Source of the DNA: Hedera helix
Taxonomy: Eukaryota > Streptophyta > Magnoliopsida > Apiales > Araliaceae
Assembly: GCA_947179155.2 (NCBI GenBank)
Contig: OX359266.1
Span: 449,001 to 513,000, forward strand
Direction: 5' to 3'
Length of the DNA stretch: 64,000 nt
Positions 24,301-36,520 of the stretch are shown here, piece by piece. The position numbers and the translations under genes were made by a program. Numbering within the stretch: the first letter of the stretch is position 1; every line of letters begins with the position of its first letter. Below the pieces are notes generated by a model that was given only the letters and a program-made list of their open reading frames with translations, made no database searches and had not been told where the DNA came from.

Positions 24301-24860
24301 AAAAGGTAATTAAAATTTGTGATCATGGCTATCGATTATCTAACTAAATGGGTGAAAACCAAGCCCCAGACTCACATTATCCAAGAGATTTACCTTTAAT
24401 TTTTTAAAGAACAGGTGGTTTACTATTTTGGCATCCCTATGGTCCTAGTTTCTAATAACGGATTACAATTTATAGGCAAAAAATTTGAAGGATTTCTACG
24501 AGAATTACACATTTAGCACTGTCGAACCTCTATTGACCATCCACAAGCTAATGGTCAAACTGAAGTTACTTACATAACTCTCCTTAACGGAATTAAGCGA
24601 AGGCTAGAAGACACTAATGGTAGGTGGCTCGAAGAGCTCTTACACTTCTTATGGGCTTATCGATCCACCCTCATACTACTACAGGAGAGACTACTTTCAA
24701 GCTAGCTTATGAAACTGAAATCCTAATCCCAATTAGAATTAGAATTTCTTCAACTGGAGTCCAAAATTTTGACGAGCATAATAACGATGAAGTTCTTCAG
24801 TTAAACTTTGATCTACTTAAACAAGGTCATGATGTTGCAGTCCTTAGACTTGTAACATAT
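21340..24860 (+). pseudogene. pol relic (PR-RT-RH-aRH-INT) of the Tat-like element
   Basis: Order of domains: protease-like segment (21345-21580; the expected catalytic D-T/S-G is degenerate, reading DNRSS), reverse transcriptase (about 22060-22790, with YVDDMIIKG near 22600), RNase H (23030-23340; YYVSHSLRDVEIRYPNIEKLAYALV), a second RNase H of the archaeal type (23345-23790; WILFIYGSSIDLRSGTGI, EYEVLLTGLR), and integrase (about 24040-24860; MAIDYLTKWV, NGLQFIGKKFEGF, DHPQANGQTEV). Every domain contains stops or frameshifts. The double RNase H is the marker of the Tat lineage. It cannot encode working enzymes. Confidence 0.85.
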
Positions 24861-25439
24861 CAGTAATGCACAACACGACACTTCAACAAAAAAGTCAAAA
24901 ATAGAACCTTCAAAGTAAGAGATCTGATCATTCGACAAGCTAAAATATCTACACTTTAGGACACGAGAAAATTGATACCTAACTGGGAATGTCCCTATAT
25001 GATTTCAAAAGTATGAAGCCTTACACATATAAGCTTCATACCATGGAAGGAAAACATATCCCTAATACATGACATGCTATTCGGCTTCGACGATACTATC
25101 TGTAGTCAGTTCTGCTGTTAATTTACTTATCCTTAGTACTTTTGAGGTTATTTCAACTTATATGTGTTACTTCTTTAATTAATAAAATAATAATTATGTC
25201 TTAATATTATCGTTCTTTATTTTTTTATTTTGATTTATTGCATCACTTATCTTACTGTTCAACTTTACCTTTAGTTATATCAGGTAAAACTAGTGGGGGA
25301 AGCTAAAGTGCAAATATACTATCAACTAATATAATAACTACATAATTCATTCACCACAAAATGAAGAGGAGAAAATTATATGAAGCCAGAAAATTGTATG
25401 AAATCCCTTCATCGGAAGATGAGAAAATTGTATTAAGAA

Positions 25440-26326
25440 GATTATTTTTTAAAAATTCACAAAATTAAGGATGTATGATGCCCATTTCCTCAAGGAAAAG
25501 CCTTTTCTCTTGGACCGGTTTTTTGGCAAACTCAAAACCTTCGTTAAACTTATTGGCTACCTTCAGGTTGATCTCTTCGACAAATACATCAGACTCCTTA
25601 TTTTTTTTGATGATCTGTTAGCGCATTTCTAGGAGAACAAGACTTAGAGACTCACGATCTAAACTGTTTTGTTACCTCCTTCATTCAGCCTCATTTGTAG
25701 ACCAGTCCTTAACAATCTTTTGGATATAGGTCATTAAGTTCTAAATTTGCTTAGTATGTTGTTGAATTTGGGCAGTGTTCTCCTAAAGAGAAGCTTTATA
25801 TTATCTTAATTTCTGCTTTAGTTCAGTTGCCTTTGTCCTTTTCCCTTCGACAACGACTTCAACAATCCTTACGCCAGCTTTAGCTTTCTTCTGTGCTATC
25901 TTAGTTTACCTTCACTCAGCCTTATCCTTTAGGAACATATGGTAGGAGTCCTTTATTTAACCTTTTAACTCCTCAACTAGTTTCTTCACCTCAGAAGCTT
26001 CTGTCTTCGATTGGCTAAGGCGATTTTCCACTTCCTCGTAATGTTTGGTGAGTTTGTGATATGCACTAATTATGTAGGAGTAAGTGGCATTGGCCTATTC
26101 ATAATAATTTACCAATCAACTATTACAAAAGAATAAATTAAAATAAATACACAAAAAATAACAAGAAGGAGAAGGGCAATTACCTGGTCGAGTTGCTGTC
26201 ATTGGAGGAGAATAAGAGACTCCAAATCTAGCCCTTCATACCAATTGTCATCAACTAGCAGTTTGAAGCCATGATATAGGCTGATCAGGAAGTCCTTAAG
26301 GTTCTCGTAGCAGGAAACATCAATCC
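25440..26326 (-). pseudogene. Antisense ORF of the Tat-like element, coiled-coil C-terminal part
   Basis: Minus-strand frames read protein-like sequence: SCYENLKDFLISLYHGFKLL near 26310-26230, then a helical Lys/Glu-rich coiled-coil (YEEVENRLSQSKTEASEVKK, KAKAGVRIVEVVVEGKRTKA) between about 26050 and 25800, with stops. It is the continuation of the gene relic at 30703-31900, separated from it by the nested solo LTR. Function unknown. Confidence 0.65.
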
Positions 26327-27436
26327 TGTGATGACCCCAAATCCGGGTTCCTTGAACCTCGGATCCGGTTCAACACGAGTACAACATTTTCCTTATTGTT
26401 CATGAATTACAACAATATTATAATTGATAAATAACTATTTACTTACAATTTTACAACATCTTTTTCTATTCCAGAATCAAAATCTTTATACATTCCTAGT
26501 ATGTCTTAATATCATACATGATACGACATTCTATTACAATCAACTTGTGTATTTAACATTCATATAACATACCAACTAAAGTCTTATATTACACAATCAT
26601 TTACCTGTCCATTTCGGACTAATACAACAAATACTTAGATCTTCAATGAAAGTAATATACTTTCCTGTTTCTTAATCCTTATCAAGACTTCAAATACTTG
26701 TACTATCTGAAAATGTTGGTTTAAGCAAGAGTGAGCACAACGGCTCAACAAGTTTAACAGTTACACATAACACATTACATGTTTCACATATTATACATGC
26801 TCTGCATTTTATACTTACATCATGCTTTTTATGCATTTCAGTTTATGTCATACTTCTCATGCATCACATATAACATCTAGCATTTCATGCTTCATATTTT
26901 ACATGTAATCATACCTCATGCTTTTCACATAACACAAATATCATCAATATAACTGCATTTCAATAATATAATATCAAATTGTAGCATATTAATGCACATA
27001 GGAGCAAGTTCTGAAAGACTTGCCTGGTCGCTTAAACCATTTATGCTTATTTGGGTCATTTGTTCAACCTACAATTTATATAACAAATGGACATAATCAT
27101 TAGCTACCAGGACTTTTAATTAGTCTTAACTTAAGACCTTAACTTCAAATTATTAACTCTTAAGATGTCCGACAAACTAACCCTTAAGTTCTGAACCAAA
27201 ACCCTAGTCCAAATACAGTTTGGATATTTCAAGCATGCTTAACCAGCTTACGCTTTCATTATACAATCTTCGTACGACTCACTTTTAATAAGTTGTCTAA
27301 ATTAGTCACAAATGGACTATTTACATTTGTTTAATTCAATTAAACTTTTTTTCTTTTACATAACTTAATGATTCGGACATTTAACAACGTACCAAATACC
27401 CCAACATATTATCTATCTTTGATAATATACAACTAA

Positions 27437-28195
27437 GTTCAAATATTATTAACCATTTAATAATATTTTAATCTCTTATTAATATTATTAATCATTTAAT
27501 AATATTTTAATCATTTATTAATACTATTAACCATTTAATAATATTTTAATCATTTACTAATATTATTAACCATTTAATAATATTTCAATCACTTATAAAT
27601 ATTATTGTCCATTTAATAATATTTTAATCACTTATTAATATTATTAACCATTTAATAATATTTTAATCACTTATAAATATTATTGTCCATTAAATAATAT
27701 TTTAATCACTTATTAATATTATTAACCATTTAATAATATTTAAATCACTTCTTAATATTATTAATAATTTAATAATATTTTAATCACTTATTAATATTAT
27801 TAACCATTTAATAATAGTTTAATCACCTATTAATATTATTAACCATTTAATAATATTTTAATCACTTATTAATATTATTAATCATTTAATAATATTTTAA
27901 TCACTTATTAATATTATTAAGCATTTAATAATATTTTACTCACTTATTAATATTATTAAGCATTTAATAATATTTTAATCACTTATTAATATTATTAACC
28001 ATTTAATAATATTTTAATCACTTATTAATATTATTAACTATTTAATAATATTTTAATCACTTATTAATATCATTAATTATTTAAGAACATTTTCATCATA
28101 TACAAATGTTATTACACATTTAATAATCTTTTAATCTTATACTAATATTATTCATCATTTAATAATATTTTAATATTCTTCAAATATTACCAATA
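27437..28195. repeat. AT-rich tandem array, unit ~39 bp, ~19 copies
   Basis: The unit is roughly ACCATTTAATAATATTTTAA followed by TCACTTATTAATATTATTA, repeated with point changes. Each unit holds AATATTATT / AATAATATT inverted copies, so the array could fold into many small hairpins. It lies within the 4.4-kb solo LTR. Confidence 0.92.
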
Positions 28196-28404
28196 GTTAA
28201 CTTTTTAATTGTGTTAACTTTACCCTTTATTTTATACATTTAGATACCATTAAGTCATTAATAAACTCTACATAAATGGGTTTGGTATTGAAATACATTC
28301 ATTTTACATGTATTTCAACTTAAATTTTCACTAAAAACTCGACCCGGGCTGACCCGACCCGACCCGACCCGAACGACTAAAACAAGTTTCTGGCAGAATG
28401 TTTG

Positions 28405-29825
28405 ACTGCTGCGGCGGTGGTTTCCACCGCTGCGGCAGTAGTACAAAATTTCTGAAACCCTAATTTGAGGACTGCTCGACCCTCCGACACTCCGACAGCC
28501 ATAACTTCTTCATTTCAAAATATTTTGGGGTGATTCTTGAGTCCATTCTCATTCGAATTTCCCCCTCTACAACTTCTCTTTATATCACAAATTCAAATTC
28601 CAAACGGATCTAGGCTTAAAATCGCTCACAAGGACAGAATGAAAACTAGTTCCATAAATCCTTGGTTCGATTGGTTCAAACATGATGCTACAAGCATTAG
28701 TTGCTAGACCATCATATTTTATGACTCTACATACATCATATACATATCATACATCATTTATAATCTTTCTAGTTCAACATTTAACAACATAAATAACAAG
28801 ATCTAGGTTAGAAAAACTTTTCAACCTTTAAAAGAAAATCTTCTTCTTATCATAGCTTGCTAGGACTCCTCCTCTTCCTTCTTCTTGATCAAACCCTCTA
28901 GCTTTTTAGAATGAACTATCAAGCTATCACACTCCAACACTTAGTGAAATATGAACTCTCACTTCTCTCTAGAACCTCTATTTTGAACTCTTACAAAATG
29001 ACTAGCAAAACATAACAAATGGGTGGAGCATGTTATATATAGCACTCTCTTAATTACCATCAACTTCTACTAATCAACTAACATAGTCAAATTAGGAGTT
29101 AATTATGCTTACTATTCTCATAAATGACTGTCTTGATTGACCATCTTGAATGACCAATATGAATGACTTCCATCAAAACTCAAAATAAGCAACCAATGGA
29201 GTATTTTTCACTCAACCACAAAGCTAGCTAGACACCCCATTGGGGCTCCACTAAAATCTCAGCAAAATGGGATTTAATCCCCCATTTTTGCTTTATTTTT
29301 ATAGCATAAATATACATTTATACATCTATATATATATATATACACATATGATCAATTGTTGACCAATTTTGACTACCATTTGGGCTCCACATTGGACTCT
29401 ATGATTTAATATATTGGGCTCATCCAATTAATTGGTTTGGGGCTCAATTTAATTATTACATTGGGTTAACATTACATACCCTTTGTTACATTTAATTAAA
29501 ACAAGCATTGAGCTTGTTCAAATATTACATGGACTACTAGGTAAGTTTATTTGACCTAGATTAAAACATCACTTGGACTTATAATATACTCCAATTAGAC
29601 TTGCATTAAATTAATCTACCACATTGGGTTATTAAATTAACTTATTCAAAGTTAATTTTCAAACAGTCTGTGCCACCGCTGCGGCAGTGATTACTATCGC
29701 TGCGGCGGTAGTTCTATTTTTCACATTCCAGAAAGTTTCACTGCTGCGGCGGTAATTCTAATTTTCACCTACCTAAGAGCTTCACCGCTGCGGCGGTGAA
29801 GCCTACTGCTGCGGTGGTAGTGCTA
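28405..29825. repeat. Seven copies of a GC-rich palindromic motif (ACCGCTGCGGCGGT type)
   Basis: Two adjacent copies at about 28408-28440 and five at about 29670-29825, with variants such as CACCGCTGCGGCAGTG and TACTGCTGCGGTGGTAG. The last five are spaced roughly 25-40 bp apart, in otherwise AT-rich LTR sequence. Confidence 0.9.
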
Positions 29826-30404
29826 ATTTTAATACACATTAATACAAGTACTTTGACTTGATTAAATTTAATTCATTAACTACCTTTTATCATTAACTTG
29901 GGTTTAAAATATAATTACCCATACCCATATAGTTATTTCTACATTGGGTTACACAATTAACTCATACATGGTTAATTTTCATCATCATATTTATTTACCT
30001 AGCAATTAACCAATATTTGGTTAATGCTCTCTCTCTTGTCTACCAACTAGGGTTATTCAACTTACCCTACATTAGTTAATTCTCTACACTCAATAATATT
30101 TCCTCACACTTTGACCAACATTGGACTTTTAAAAGTTTGGGCTACATAGCTTACCTTCCATTGGGCTCTCTTATTTAATTACCCACCTTCATGCAAGTAT
30201 TCTCATATTAGGCTAACACATATAATCCTTTTGGGCTAATCCACTAGTAGTAATTAAATTACTTGGACTCGTAACTAATATAATCAACCTAATTAATTAT
30301 ATTTTACAACATTCCTTCTTACTTTATATTAAAACTAATTACTTTATTAGTTTTGTTGAGTATTAATTACTCATCTTTTTATTTGGCTAACAAACACACT
30401 TTAG

Positions 30405-30407
<3 letters not shown>

Positions 30408-30472
<65 letters not shown>
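30408..30472. repeat. (AT)n microsatellite
   Basis: About 65 bp of uninterrupted TA dinucleotides in the 4.4-kb solo LTR. Confidence 0.95.
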
Positions 30473-30475
<3 letters not shown>

Positions 30476-30702
30476 TATAATCACATTCACTTCTCAATTG
30501 AATTTACTTTCTTAATAAATTCTCTACATGCATGATTAAAATATTTTCACATTTAATTTCTAACAAATAAATTATGTTAAAAAAAAAATGTTCACCAATT
30601 TTCTACACATCTTACTTCTCAAATTCTAGGTTTTAAACCTTAACATTTAATAAAATCAATTAAGATATTATTTAAAATCTTGAAAATATCTGGGATATTA
30701 CA

Positions 30703-31900
30703 AATCCAAACCCTTCCATTGAGACCTTCAAATAGACACATTTTGCCTTTTGCTGGTATGTTGAAGGCCAGAATCTTCCTCGTCCTCCATTGGGGCCTTT
30801 CTCTTCTCCTTTTTGAGCTCTTTAGCCCCAAATGCTATTGTCACTTCACCAATCGATTGTGCTAAGATAGGCTCCTCAATGGTGATAGGAGAGGAACAAG
30901 GAGGGTTGGGAAGAACCTTCTTTACCACACAAGGAAGAGGCTTGTTAGCCTCGACAATGGGAGTGGCGTTCCCAACAACCGAATTGTGGCCTTTCCTTTA
31001 TACTGTTTGGTCAGCTTAAGTTTTTCTGCAAGAGTCATAGGCTTTCCTGGAATCCCTACAACCTCCAAGATGGCTTTATATAAGGCCTTCTTCTGTTGAT
31101 TGACCACTATAATCATAAAAAAGATAAGTCAATATTAAAATCAAAGTGCTCAGTAAAAAGTTTACCAACAAAAGTATATATATAAGTATTATACAGACAA
31201 AAAGTTAAACACTCACAATCGTGGGCTGAATAGCCAATCATAATCATTCCGAATTTTTTTGTCCTCGGTTGAGGGTTTTCTAGAGTACAAAACTTCAACT
31301 TCTCTCAATCTGACACTACTGATCTTAATAGGGTTCAGTTAGGACTTGTTTGGCTCTATCCAGGGGCCAATAAGAACTGTAACCGGCCCCCTAATGTAGA
31401 ACCAGTCCTTATGTCATCCTTTGTTACTAGAAGGGGTCTTTATTAATATATTTTTACATATCTATTTGTTAAACTGATAAAAACCCTTTCTCCTTGCAAG
31501 CACCGATGGAGAAGAATTGGTACATAAAATCTAAAGAATACATAATTCTCTGGTCATGGCATAAGACTATGAAGCTATAGAGGTCAATATAGCATTTGGG
31601 CACCAATTGGTTTAAACTAAGACCTACGATATGAAGGAGCTTAAGTACAAACTTTTGAAGATATAAAAGGAGACCAAAGAAGTAAAGATGCCTAGACATC
31701 GTTATCCAGCCCCTTTAGGCTACCAATACATTCTCTTATATCCCTCATGCTTCATAACCTCATAATCTTTTAGGATATAAAACTCCATCTTTAATAGCTC
31801 CAAATCCCATTCAGGGATTTCAGATGAGGTGTTTGTTGCCTTATAAATGTCCCTAAATGGATAATCGAAAGAAAATTTGGAAAAGAGAAAATAATCTTAC
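30703..31900 (-). pseudogene. Antisense ORF of the Tat-like element, N-terminal part
   Basis: Minus-strand frames between 31860 and 31300 read LYLQKFVLKLLHIVGLSLNQ, then LVPKCYIDLYSFIVLCHDQR and FMYQFFSIGACKEKGF, resembling the plant domain annotated as putative gypsy-type transposon (Transposase_28, PF04195). Further left, LAEKLKLTKQYKGKATI and a Lys/Glu-rich stretch (30928-30760) follow before the nested LTR. Stops interrupt it. Such antisense genes near the 3' end have been reported for plant Tat elements; their role is unknown. Family assignment is from memory of the motif. Confidence 0.6.
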
Positions 31901-32488
31901 TGGAAATGAGTTGAAAGTGAAAGCGATGAAATCTTTAAGCTTGATGTGCTGAAATTAGGGTTCAATTATTTCTCTCTTAAGCACTTCGTCCTTTAGATTT
32001 TCAGAAAAATGGCATAATTTTCCTTATTTTCTAGTTATACCTAAACTCGACGGCTTAATTGATCACAATCCTACGGTCGAAAGGGTAATGGAGTATTGTT
32101 CCCTATACTTATGCACGTGTGGTTTGGGGATTCTCCTTCCCCCACTAAGCCGTTGGAACCTTTTAATATTCTTATGCGCTTAGATAACTTAAATAATGAG
32201 GCCTCCTTTTAAAATTTAAATTGGGCCTGATTTGTCATTGGGCTAGAGTTCATTTCTTAGAATCCATAGATTCAGTGGATACCCATCAACCCACCCTTAA
32301 ACAGATCACTTATTTTAAAAGAAATATTTGTATCGCTTCTAAATTGAGGGTGAATCATTATATCATAGATTGAATTCTCCTTCATCTGGGCTTTGCCTTT
32401 AGTCGAGATAGACCCTCAGGGGCTCTCGAAGCCTTGTCTTTACTTTACTTCTCGACCTCACTTCATATACTGAATGAGTGAAAGGCAA

Positions 32489-32954
32489 TGTTGTGCTACA
32501 TATTTACTAAAAAATGGCTGGCTATATTAGGCCTTACCCCCACACAACCCATTAGGTCTAGTGCACTCATATGAGACTCATAAGTCTAATAGGTTTGGGC
32601 TCATCGCCTTGCCACTTAAGACATTAACTAGTTATCATATATAATACTAATTTATATGGTAATTACCTTTTTTAATAGGATCTCTACTATACGATTCTAT
32701 TAGGAATCGTAATCCTATTAAAAATGTGTGATTAATATAAATATAAGGTAAATAATAGAGGTACGAAGATATAAACTTCTAGCTTATTAAATACTTCTTA
32801 CCTCCATTGTTAACTCATCTTGAAACATGTTCTTACTCTCACACTAGAGGTATCATTCGGCAGCCAAAGCCGTCAAGTACTTTCTGGTAGTTCTTTTAGT
32901 ACAAGTTCACGTCCAAGCCAATGTTGAACTTGTGGAAAAATTTAAGCATTAACA
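32489..32954 (+). repeat. 3' LTR of the Tat-like element
   Basis: Begins TGTTGTGC and ends CATTAACA. Homologous along its length to 17971-18455 but well diverged. Confidence 0.8.
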
Positions 32955-32989
32955 ATATAATTCATATATATTTTGTAGTAAGTACTCCT

Positions 32990-35211
32990 TGTAGACACCC
33001 AAATTTTGCATGTCTCTACTAACCCTGGCAGGAGGGCAAAGTCGTCACTTGACCCGACATGCGAAAAGGAAGGTGGACCCCAACACGAAGCCACCCCGAC
33101 GACTTACGGTCAAGGTCGCCACAACGAACAACGAGCATCAGGTTACTTGAGGCAAGACAAACAGTTGATCCATAAGAACCTGATTTGATCACAAAAGACG
33201 ACTAATGACCACTACGCTTACGATGTTCGGGGGTCTCGCTCACCGGGATTATCAAATTCCATATCAAGTCGCGGCCCTCCAAACTAGCCTCCCAGAACAA
33301 TATGGCACGTTTCCCAGAGATTTTCGGATTGCAAAAATACAGCCTTCCGAAATAATACTGCAGAAATTGACGAATTAAGACCACGTGACACGAAATTCGA
33401 GAAAAATGAGCCGGACAACTGCGGATGCAATCGTGGCCGCCGACAAAAGGACTTTTTGCGCGGCTCGAGGGCGGCACACGGCAGCCGAGGATTCGGCGCG
33501 GACGGCCACAGCAGGCAGCCGCAGAGCCGCAGATGCATCTGCGGCTGCCTGCTGAACCAGTATAGATCGCCATTTTTCCACCCGAGAAGAGAAAGAAGAA
33601 GAAAAAGAAAGAAAAAGAGAGAGAGAGAGACCGCGCGGGAGAGATAGAGAGGTCAAATTTTGTTGATAGATTCAAGCAACATATTCCATTTGTTGTGTTC
33701 ATTAGTTAGTGATCTTGTGGTGTAATCTATTTTGTGATATAAGAAGCTTGAACCGGCGTTTTGCAAGGTGGAAAGGATATTTGTTTGAGTTTATATGGCT
33801 TGTATTGTTAGTGTAGCATTGTGATTGGTTATTTGATGTAGTTGTTGTTGTAATGGTGATGATCCGTGGATTAGGTGTCGTTAGCGAGGGTTCCATCGGA
33901 ACATAATTCCTCCTAACGCCCCGATGATATCCGTATGGTGATTTTTCGTTCGTTATGGTTATAAGTAATGCGTAGTGCTGATTTGGTGATATTTGGGTTA
34001 TGTAATGTGATAGCAATGTTAAATCTCGTTAGATTTGGTTTAGTGTTGGTTGTGCAACGATTTGGGTGAATGTGAGCCTAGAGAGGAGATCCTCGTGGTC
34101 AAATCCCGATGATGGACATTTTTGGTATATGTAATCATCAGATGGGATTTGTGGTTGTGTAAATGTAATATTGGGCCTTAAAGCGATACCGAATCGGGAT
34201 CGGGTTAAGGCCCCGTAATAATAAAGTATGTGATTGTGGGTGTTTGGGGTTGTCTGGATGGCTCACATGCCCGTGGATAGCCCCGACACGTTTTGGGATG
34301 GTTGTTTTAATTTACGACACAACAATGGTTTTCAAAATAAGACAAATAATGAAGATTTTATAAAAGTGATCAAACTAGGATGCTAGATTCACGAGGTTTA
34401 AAATCAAGGGTTTGGGTAAACTTTAATCCATGATTGATGAGAAGGGCCTTATTTGGTTTTAAAATGTCACGAAAATGATTTCGTAAAATAAATAAATGTT
34501 TTCGTTAAACTTTGTGCATAGGGTTAAAGAGTTCTAGAAGTTGCCTTCATTTTATTTATATTTACTGTCAGAAGGCAATGTATAGTCTCGATTCCTATTT
34601 GACAAAAGTTTAAAAACTATTGTTTTCTAAAATGACATCTAATAAAAACCTCATCGTTTTCGAAATTAAAATCAATCTTTCTTATAACAAACGAAGCCTC
34701 GTCATTTGGGTCAAAAGACGTCTAAAACGCTTTCTCGACAAAACACATTTTGACATATAAAATCAAAGCCACTTTACGCAAAAGGACACCACAACCTCCA
34801 TTTAGGCACAGACACACCCGCGCGCGCGCATACACACATTTTAAGATTCAAAAGGATAGAAAAACATCGAGATTGCGGTAACCGTATTTCACGGAAGTCG
34901 GGGGGTGCCTAACACCTTCCCCTCGCTTAAGCAAGCCCCCGAACTCTATGAATCTCGGTTTGCGGACCAATTGAATCGGAGTCACATATGAGCCAGCGAT
35001 TACGAAAACAAAATTCGGATGAGTTGGTACATCCATTTCAAATATACCAACTGGCGACTCTGGTCAAATTGGCTCATAAAAATTCGACATTTCAAAACCC
35101 CGTCGACACTAAGCCGACCCTTTTCAAAATCACATTTAATTCAAAAGGCTAAAATTGGAAAGGGACTTTTAATTATTAAAAAACGAAACGACGAAAATCC
35201 CGGCGTCGACA
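32990..35211 (+). mobile_element. Solo LTR, 2222 bp, TSD CTCCT
   Basis: Starts TGTAGACACCC and ends GGCGTCGACA. The terminal short inverted repeat and the perfect flanking CTCCT repeats (32985-32989 and 35212-35216) fix the ends. The 3' part holds GGGGGTGCCTAACACCTTCC and CTGGCGACTC, features I associate with a plant gypsy LTR U5 region. A GA-rich tract is at 33580-33645 and a (CG)n tract near 34818. Short open frames inside on both strands are not protein-like. It lies only 35 bp downstream of the Tat-like 3' LTR. Confidence 0.92.
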
Positions 35212-35316
35212 CTCCTAATATTTTACAAAAAGAGTCATGTTGGTCAAAAAATAAAATTTTAAAAAAAAGTCTGGAAAAGAATACTTTTATTTATTATTAT
35301 TATTAAACTAAAGTAT

Positions 35317-35550
35317 AGATTGCACCCCAAAGTTGTAGAGATTTTGACTTTTGCACTTTAATATTTAAAACGTATCTAAGTGCACCCTAAAAATTTTTTG
35401 CCACACAAAATACACCCTTCAAAGTTTTTCGTTAGACAAAATGCACCCCAAAGTTTTTCAGCAAAAAAGAATTTTTTGGTACACTTTGATATGTTTTAAA
35501 CATTAAGATGCACACATTAAAATTCCTACAAGTTTAGGGTGCAATTTGTA
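35317..35550. mobile_element. MITE-like fold-back, ~234 bp
   Basis: The first and last roughly 70 bp are inverted copies at about three-quarters identity (GATTGCACCCCAAAGTTGTA versus AAATTGCACCCTAAACTTGT), with a short middle. The middle has further TGCACCC-type repeats. Superfamily not determined; no certain target duplication. Confidence 0.6.
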
Positions 35551-35555
35551 CGTCT

Positions 35556-36482
35556 TATTATTATTATTATTATTATTATTATTGACAATAGTATATATAT
35601 TGTCGTCGTCAAGTTTGTCATTCTAATTATATTATTATTATGTCACAATTACTAAACTAAATAAATTCACCTCCATTTTTGTGGAAAGGAGGAGGTACTA
35701 TTCAGTACTTCGTAATAATTAATCTTCTCCAAATCAGTTTCAAATGTAGTTAAAATAACAAAAAACTTCTCCCAATTCTTTCTAACTAGTACTCTTAAAT
35801 AAGAAATACAAATATACATGTGTGCTTCATACACAAGCTTTTTTTAAAATAGGACCAACACTCATTATTGTTAAAATATAAGCAAGCAATTAGTATAAAA
35901 TAAAATTTTCTCCCCTACCCTTTGTAATGATGTACTAACACTCTGTTTTTGAGTTTTAAAATGGATAGAAAAGAAAAGAGATGGACAAAAAACTATCAAA
36001 TTCTGGTGTTTTTGAGTTTTTTAATAAACAGAAAAGAAAAGAAATTGATAGAAAACTTGGCCACTTTTCTTGCCAAAATTTTTCATCCAAAATTGGTCGG
36101 ATTTGGACGAAAAAGATAATGCGATAAACTAAAATTTTCATAATTCACATGATGTCCTCAATTTACAATATAACAATTTTCTAATTACATGTCTCCAATT
36201 TATATTTTTTCAATGCTAACGCTATATACTTTGAAAACGATTATGAAGACCATGATGTCTATGGAACCATCTCTGGCACCACGATCATCAAGCCCGATTG
36301 CAATCCTTCTCTGTGATTAGCAGTGATGTATCGTGAAGCTATTTCCTGAACCTTGCATTTACAGTGCTATAATTACTAATTATATCTATCTTGTCGAGAT
36401 TTCCTAGAAATTGCATAGCATTTAATAAATTCCAAGCGATTAACCTAAATAGATATACATATATTTTTTAATTTGAATTATG

Positions 36483-36520
<38 letters not shown>

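Larger units (their letters stand above)
26327..30702 (-). mobile_element. Solo LTR, 4376 bp, TSD AATCC, Tekay-like, nested in Tat element
   Basis: Flanked by perfect 5-bp repeats AATCC (26322-26326 and 30703-30707). On the minus strand it starts TGTAATATCCC and ends GGTCATCACA, matching the young Tekay element's LTR termini (TGTAATGTCC ... GTCGTCACA), so it is a related family in minus orientation. It contains an AT-rich 39-bp tandem array (27437-28195), clusters of GC-rich palindromes (28405-29825), a CCCGA repeat (about 28339-28376) and a long (AT)n run (30408-30472). No internal coding sequence remains. It splits the antisense gene of the host Tat element, so it came later. Confidence 0.93.
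17971..32954 (+). mobile_element. Old Tat-lineage Ty3/gypsy element, decayed, with nested insertion
   Basis: Two diverged LTRs (about 17971-18455 and 32489-32954) flank a plus-strand gag-pol relic (about 20.2-24.9 kb) and antisense coding relics (25.4-26.3 and 30.7-31.9 kb). A solo LTR of another family (26327-30702) is nested inside. Presence of both a normal RNase H and a second, archaeal-type-looking RNase H before integrase, plus an antisense ORF near the 3' end, points to the Tat lineage. Many stops and frameshifts show it is long dead. A clear target duplication was not found; the LTR ends are accurate to a few bases only. Confidence 0.75.

Noticed and set aside
30353..30535. Open frame made of Tyr-Ile repeats
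   Set aside because: Direct translation of the (AT)n microsatellite.
33202..33702. 166-codon minus-strand frame in the 2.2-kb solo LTR
   Set aside because: It covers GA-rich and GC-rich LTR sequence, has three overlapping frames of similar length, and shows no motif.
36227..36312. Short peptide-like stretch VYGTISGTTIIKPDCNPSL
   Set aside because: Only about 28 codons before a stop, no flanking coding sequence, and no family I can name.
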